A DNA stretch of 64,000 bases from Salinispora mooreana (GTDB lineage Bacteria; Actinomycetota; Actinomycetes; Mycobacteriales; Micromonosporaceae). The first letter of the stretch is position 1. Each line of letters starts with the position of its first letter. A model generated the notes under the pieces. That model worked only from the letters and a program-made list of their open reading frames with translations. It was not told the origin of the DNA and did no database searches. The stretch is from NCBI RefSeq assembly GCF_000379065.1, contig NZ_KB900614.1:2657149-2721148 (forward strand), given 5' to 3'. The position numbers and the translations under genes were made by a program. Shown here in pieces: positions 61,109-64,000 of this stretch.

Positions 61109-61120
61109 TAAATCGGTTAA
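61109..61120. promoter_or_regulatory. Candidate LacI-family operator, site 2
   Basis: TAAATCGGTTAA is a near-palindrome sharing ATAAAYCGGTYWAG with site 1. It lies 28-39 bases before the GH5 start, where a bound repressor would block transcription. Three GTGTCGA copies lie just upstream (61068, 61082, 61101). Confidence 0.5.
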
Positions 61121-61147
61121 GCATCCCCCCTGCGCCTGGCTATCCAC

Positions 61148-62392
61148 ATGGAGGACCCTTTGATCACCAATGCCCGTACGCTGCCCCACCGAAGGTTCCG
61201 CCTCGGCGCCAACTACGTACCGTCCGACGGCTGGTTCTACAGCTGGCTCGACTTCTCGGCTGACGCGGCCCGCCGCGACCTCGAGGACCTGGCGAGTATC
61301 GGCCTGGACCACGTACGCGTCTTCCCGATCTGGCCATGGATCCAACCCAACCGCGCGCTCCTGCGCCAACGACCAATCGACGACCTGCTCTCGTTGATCG
61401 ACGTAGCGGCGGAGTTCGACCTCGGGGTCTCGGTCGACCTGCTCCAGGGGCATCTGTCCAGCTTCGACTTCCTGCCCTCCTGGGTGCTTACCTGGCACCA
61501 GAGCAGCATCTTCACCGACCGGACGGCACGCGACGGCATCAGCGAGTACGTCCGGCGACTCAGCACCGAGGTCGCGACGCGCCCCAACGTCTTCGCCATC
61601 ACCCTCGGCAACGAGGTCAACAACCTCTGGCCCGCCAACCCCACCACCCCCGATGCCTCCCACGAGTGGGCGGCGGAGCTACTCGAGGTGGTCCGCGCCG
61701 CAGCGCCCGACGCGCTCCACCTGCACTCCGTCTTCGACGACGCGTGGTACGCCCCCGATCACCCCTTCCACCCCGCCGAGGCGGTCGAGCTGGGCGATCT
61801 GACCACGGTGCACTCCTGGGTGTTCAACGGCACCTCGCTCATCGATGGGCCGCTCGGGCCGGCCACCACCTCACACGCCGACTACCTGCTGGAGCTCGCC
61901 GCCTCGAGCGCCCCCGACCCGACCCGCCCGGTGTGGCTGCAGGAGGTCGGGGTGCCCCGGCCGGACGTACCGGCGGAGCAGGCCGGTGAATTCGTCGCGC
62001 GCACCCTGGCGACGGTGGCCAGCAACCCGGCGCTGTGGGGCGTCACCTGGTGGTCCTCGCACGACATCGATCGTCGCCTCGCCGACTTCCCGGACCGGGA
62101 ATACGATCTGGGTCTGTTCACCGTGGACCACCGGCCGAAGCCGGCCGCGCTCGCCCTGGCCGAGTTCGCCCGCGACACCGCGGCCCACCCGGCGGCCCTG
62201 GCTCGACCAGCGCTGGTGGCGCCGATCAACCCGCTCCAGGAGCCCGCACGGCGGGCGGAGGTCGCGCCGGGGAGCGCGTTCCACCGGGAGTGGGTGCAGG
62301 CCCGGCAGACCGAACCCACCGCGATCGTCACCCCGGACCGGGCGACCGACGAGGGCCACCGCACCGCCCGCGGCCTCGCCCCGGTCCGCTAA
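61148..62392 (+). CDS. Glycoside hydrolase family 5 enzyme, probable beta-mannosidase
   Basis: 414 residues. TIM barrel with the GH5/clan A pair: acid/base Glu156 in TLGNEVNNLWPAN and nucleophile Glu266 in VWLQEVGVP; also RLGANYVPSDGW at the start and VTWWSSHDIDRRL near 310. No signal peptide, so cytoplasmic, unlike secreted mannanases. The sequence style and context recall the GH5_18 beta-mannosidase of the bifidobacterial N-glycan locus, which splits Man-beta-1,4-GlcNAc; that assignment is inference. GGAGGA inside codons 1-3 is ideally placed for a TTG start at 61160, so the true protein may be four residues shorter. It follows the LacI gene by 87 bases. Confidence 0.82.
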   Translation: MEDPLITNARTLPHRRFRLGANYVPSDGWFYSWLDFSADAARRDLEDLASIGLDHVRVFPIWPWIQPNRALLRQRPIDDLLSLIDVAAEFDLGVSVDLLQGHLSSFDFLPSWVLTWHQSSIFTDRTARDGISEYVRRLSTEVATRPNVFAITLGNEVNNLWPANPTTPDASHEWAAELLEVVRAAAPDALHLHSVFDDAWYAPDHPFHPAEAVELGDLTTVHSWVFNGTSLIDGPLGPATTSHADYLLELAASSAPDPTRPVWLQEVGVPRPDVPAEQAGEFVARTLATVASNPALWGVTWWSSHDIDRRLADFPDREYDLGLFTVDHRPKPAALALAEFARDTAAHPAALARPALVAPINPLQEPARRAEVAPGSAFHREWVQARQTEPTAIVTPDRATDEGHRTARGLAPVR

Positions 62393-62465
62393 CCGGGACC
62401 CGACGGCCCGGGTCGGGTCAGCGCCACAGGCGGCTACGGCCGTCGGCGCTGACCCGGCCGGCCGC

Positions 62466-63479
62466 TCAGGTACGACGCCAGGCGAGCAGGCCGACGAGCA
62501 GCCCTGCCGCCCCCGCCACCGACACCATCCGGTGCCGGGACAGCCACGCCTGTGGGCTGTGCCGCAGCGACCGATCGGTGAACGCGCCGTGCGCGCCGAA
62601 GTCGTGGCCGCCGGGCCCATCCGCCGGCTGCCACAGGTTCACCGGCTGATCCGGGCCGACCGGCTGGTCGGTCTGCTGCGAGTCGTACCCCGTCCGGCCC
62701 AGGTAGCGATCCAGCAGCCCCGGCACCAGCCGGTTCCCGAGAACGGTCAGGACGGTGGGCGTCCCCACCCAGTACGCTCGCCGCTGCGGCCGGGCAGCAG
62801 CGGCGACGATGGAGCGGGCAGCGACCTCCGGCTCGTAGATGGGCGGCACCGGCTGGGCGTGCCGCGGCAGCCGGGACAGCAGCCACGAGAACTGTGGGGT
62901 GTTCATCGCCGGTAGGTGCACCATGGTGACCTTGACGTTGCTCTTGTCGTGCAGCAACTCACAACGGAGCGACTCGGTGAACCCGACGATGGCGTGCTTG
63001 GCCCCACAGTAGGCGGCCTGCAGGGGAATTCCCCGGTACGCCAGCGCCGATCCGACCTGCACGATGGCACCCCGGTCCCGCGGGACCATGTGATCCAGGG
63101 CCACCCGGGTGCCATAGACGTAGCCGAGGTAGGCGACCTCGGTGGTCCGGCGGAACTCCTCGGGCCGAATCTGCTGGAAGGGCGCGAAGACCGAACTGAA
63201 CGCCACATTGATCCACACGTCGATCGGCCCCAGTTCGTCCTCGACCCGCTGGCCGGCGGCGGCGACCTGGTGGTAGTCGGCCATGTCGACCTCGATCGGC
63301 ACGGCGTGGCCGCCAGCGGCGCGGACATCTTCGGCCGCGGCGTCGAGACCGGCACGACCGCGGGCCAACAGGGCGATCGTGATCCCCGGCCGCGCCAGCT
63401 GCCGTACGGTGGCCCGCCCGACCCCGCCGCTGGCACCCGTGACCACCGCCACCTGAATATCCCGTAGCCCGCGCCCCAT
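62466..63479 (-). CDS. Short-chain dehydrogenase/reductase with C-terminal membrane segment
   Basis: 337 residues. Classical SDR: cofactor motif VTGASGGVGRATV near residue 14, catalytic Ser in VQVGSALAYRG, and Tyr-Lys in AAYCGAKHAIVGF. The C-terminus adds ~90 residues ending in a hydrophobic segment MVSVAGAAGLLVGLLAW, which could tether it to the membrane. The ATG at 63479 has GGGAGG eight bases upstream; the longer open frame before it is not conserved. Substrate unknown. Divergent from the GH15-type gene and not clearly part of the glycan locus. Confidence 0.88.
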   Translation of the reverse strand: MGRGLRDIQVAVVTGASGGVGRATVRQLARPGITIALLARGRAGLDAAAEDVRAAGGHAVPIEVDMADYHQVAAAGQRVEDELGPIDVWINVAFSSVFAPFQQIRPEEFRRTTEVAYLGYVYGTRVALDHMVPRDRGAIVQVGSALAYRGIPLQAAYCGAKHAIVGFTESLRCELLHDKSNVKVTMVHLPAMNTPQFSWLLSRLPRHAQPVPPIYEPEVAARSIVAAAARPQRRAYWVGTPTVLTVLGNRLVPGLLDRYLGRTGYDSQQTDQPVGPDQPVNLWQPADGPGGHDFGAHGAFTDRSLRHSPQAWLSRHRMVSVAGAAGLLVGLLAWRRT

Positions 63480-63650
63480 CCGCGCCACCTCCCGTAACGG
63501 GTTGACCTGCTCCGGTTCTACTCGGGTCAGCACGCTGTCTACCCGGCCCCGGTCGAGATACTCGGCGGGCGGGGTGTGGGCACCGCGGACGTCGGCGACC
63601 GCGGGTGTGGGGCGCCGCCGAACGGGTACCGGGGACGGGGAGGTGCTGCC

Positions 63651-64000
63651 GTGGCCCGCAACGAACGGACCGGTCGAGCCGAGGCGCCGCACCAGCATTC
63701 ACCGACCGTGCTCCGGGAGTACGCCCTGCTCGCCGACGGCCAACGGGCGGCGTTGGTCGGCCCGGACGGAAACATCGTCTGGCTCTGCGCCCCCGGGTGG
63801 GCCGACCCACCGCTGTTCAGCAGCCTGCTCGGCGGCCGGGGCAGCTACCTGGTGACCCCGACGAACCCGCGCTTTGTCTGGGGTGGCCAGTACGAGCCCG
63901 AATCGCTGATCTGGATCAACAGGTGGGTGACCACCGACGGCATCATCGTCACCCGGGAGGCCCTGGCGTTCCCCGGCGACCAGCGACGGGTGGTCCTGCT
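63651..64000 (+). CDS. Glycoside hydrolase family 15-type protein, N-terminal part only
   Basis: 116 residues from a GTG with GGGGAGG eight bases upstream, running off the window. Segments LREYALLADGQRAALVGPDG, NIVWLCAPGWADPPLFSSLL and LGGRGSYLVTP match the N-terminal beta-sandwich of bacterial GH15 proteins (glucoamylase or trehalase type). The catalytic barrel lies outside the window, so activity cannot be judged. Confidence 0.85.
   Translation, partial: MARNERTGRAEAPHQHSPTVLREYALLADGQRAALVGPDGNIVWLCAPGWADPPLFSSLLGGRGSYLVTPTNPRFVWGGQYEPESLIWINRWVTTDGIIVTREALAFPGDQRRVVL

Overview
This is a GC-rich, gene-dense chromosomal window from an actinomycete. Protein style, frequent GTG starts and gene order point to Micromonosporaceae, with Salinispora or Micromonospora most likely; this is inferred from remembered homologues, not from a search. 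No rRNA, tRNA, CRISPR array, transposase or phage gene was recognised.

Layout. 1-9.7 kb is amino-acid biosynthesis: serA (cut by the window edge), then ilvC, ilvN and ilvB on the minus strand, with an attenuator-type leader in front of ilvB (leader peptide, pause hairpin, terminator). A GGDEF-EAL protein and ilvD follow. 9.9-15.9 kb holds an exported beta-helix protein, a PH-domain-like membrane protein, a 2-hydroxyacid dehydrogenase, a lipoprotein sugar dehydrogenase and a membrane metallophosphoesterase. 15.9-34.8 kb is a minus-strand housekeeping block: an AceE-like transketolase, gatB-gatA-gatC, a second GGDEF-EAL protein, ligA, a MetE-like half protein, mnmA, a cysteine desulfurase, a P-type ATPase, etfA and etfB. 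From memory, serA/ilvCNB/gatBAC/ligA/mnmA/iscS/etfAB lie in similar order in Mycobacterium tuberculosis (Rv2996c-Rv3029c), so this looks like an old actinobacterial backbone.

35-49.3 kb is mixed: an acetolactate-synthase-like enzyme beside an enoyl-CoA hydratase, two tandem DUF6232-like membrane proteins, ribokinase, an orphan ABC ATPase, a ROK regulator, a decayed stretch of about 950 bases with gene remnants, a two-component system, a DUF72 protein and a sortase-type (LPITG) seven-blade RCC1 protein.

49.4-62.4 kb is the most interesting region, a self-contained glycan utilisation locus. On the minus strand it runs: solute-binding lipoprotein, two sugar permeases, secreted GH85 endo-beta-N-acetylglucosaminidase, large cytoplasmic GH38 alpha-mannosidase, and a translationally coupled protein of unknown function. 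Divergently it carries a LacI repressor and a cytoplasmic GH5 enzyme. The simplest model is host N-glycan foraging: GH85 cuts the chitobiose core outside, the ABC system imports Man(n)GlcNAc, GH38 trims the alpha-mannoses, and GH5 splits the core Man-beta-1,4-GlcNAc. This resembles the high-mannose N-glycan locus of bifidobacteria. Two near-palindromic LacI-type sites lie in the divergent promoter region and before the GH5 gene. The GH85 gene has apparently lost a C-terminal discoidin domain by deletion and frameshift. The window ends with an SDR and the start of a GH15-type gene.
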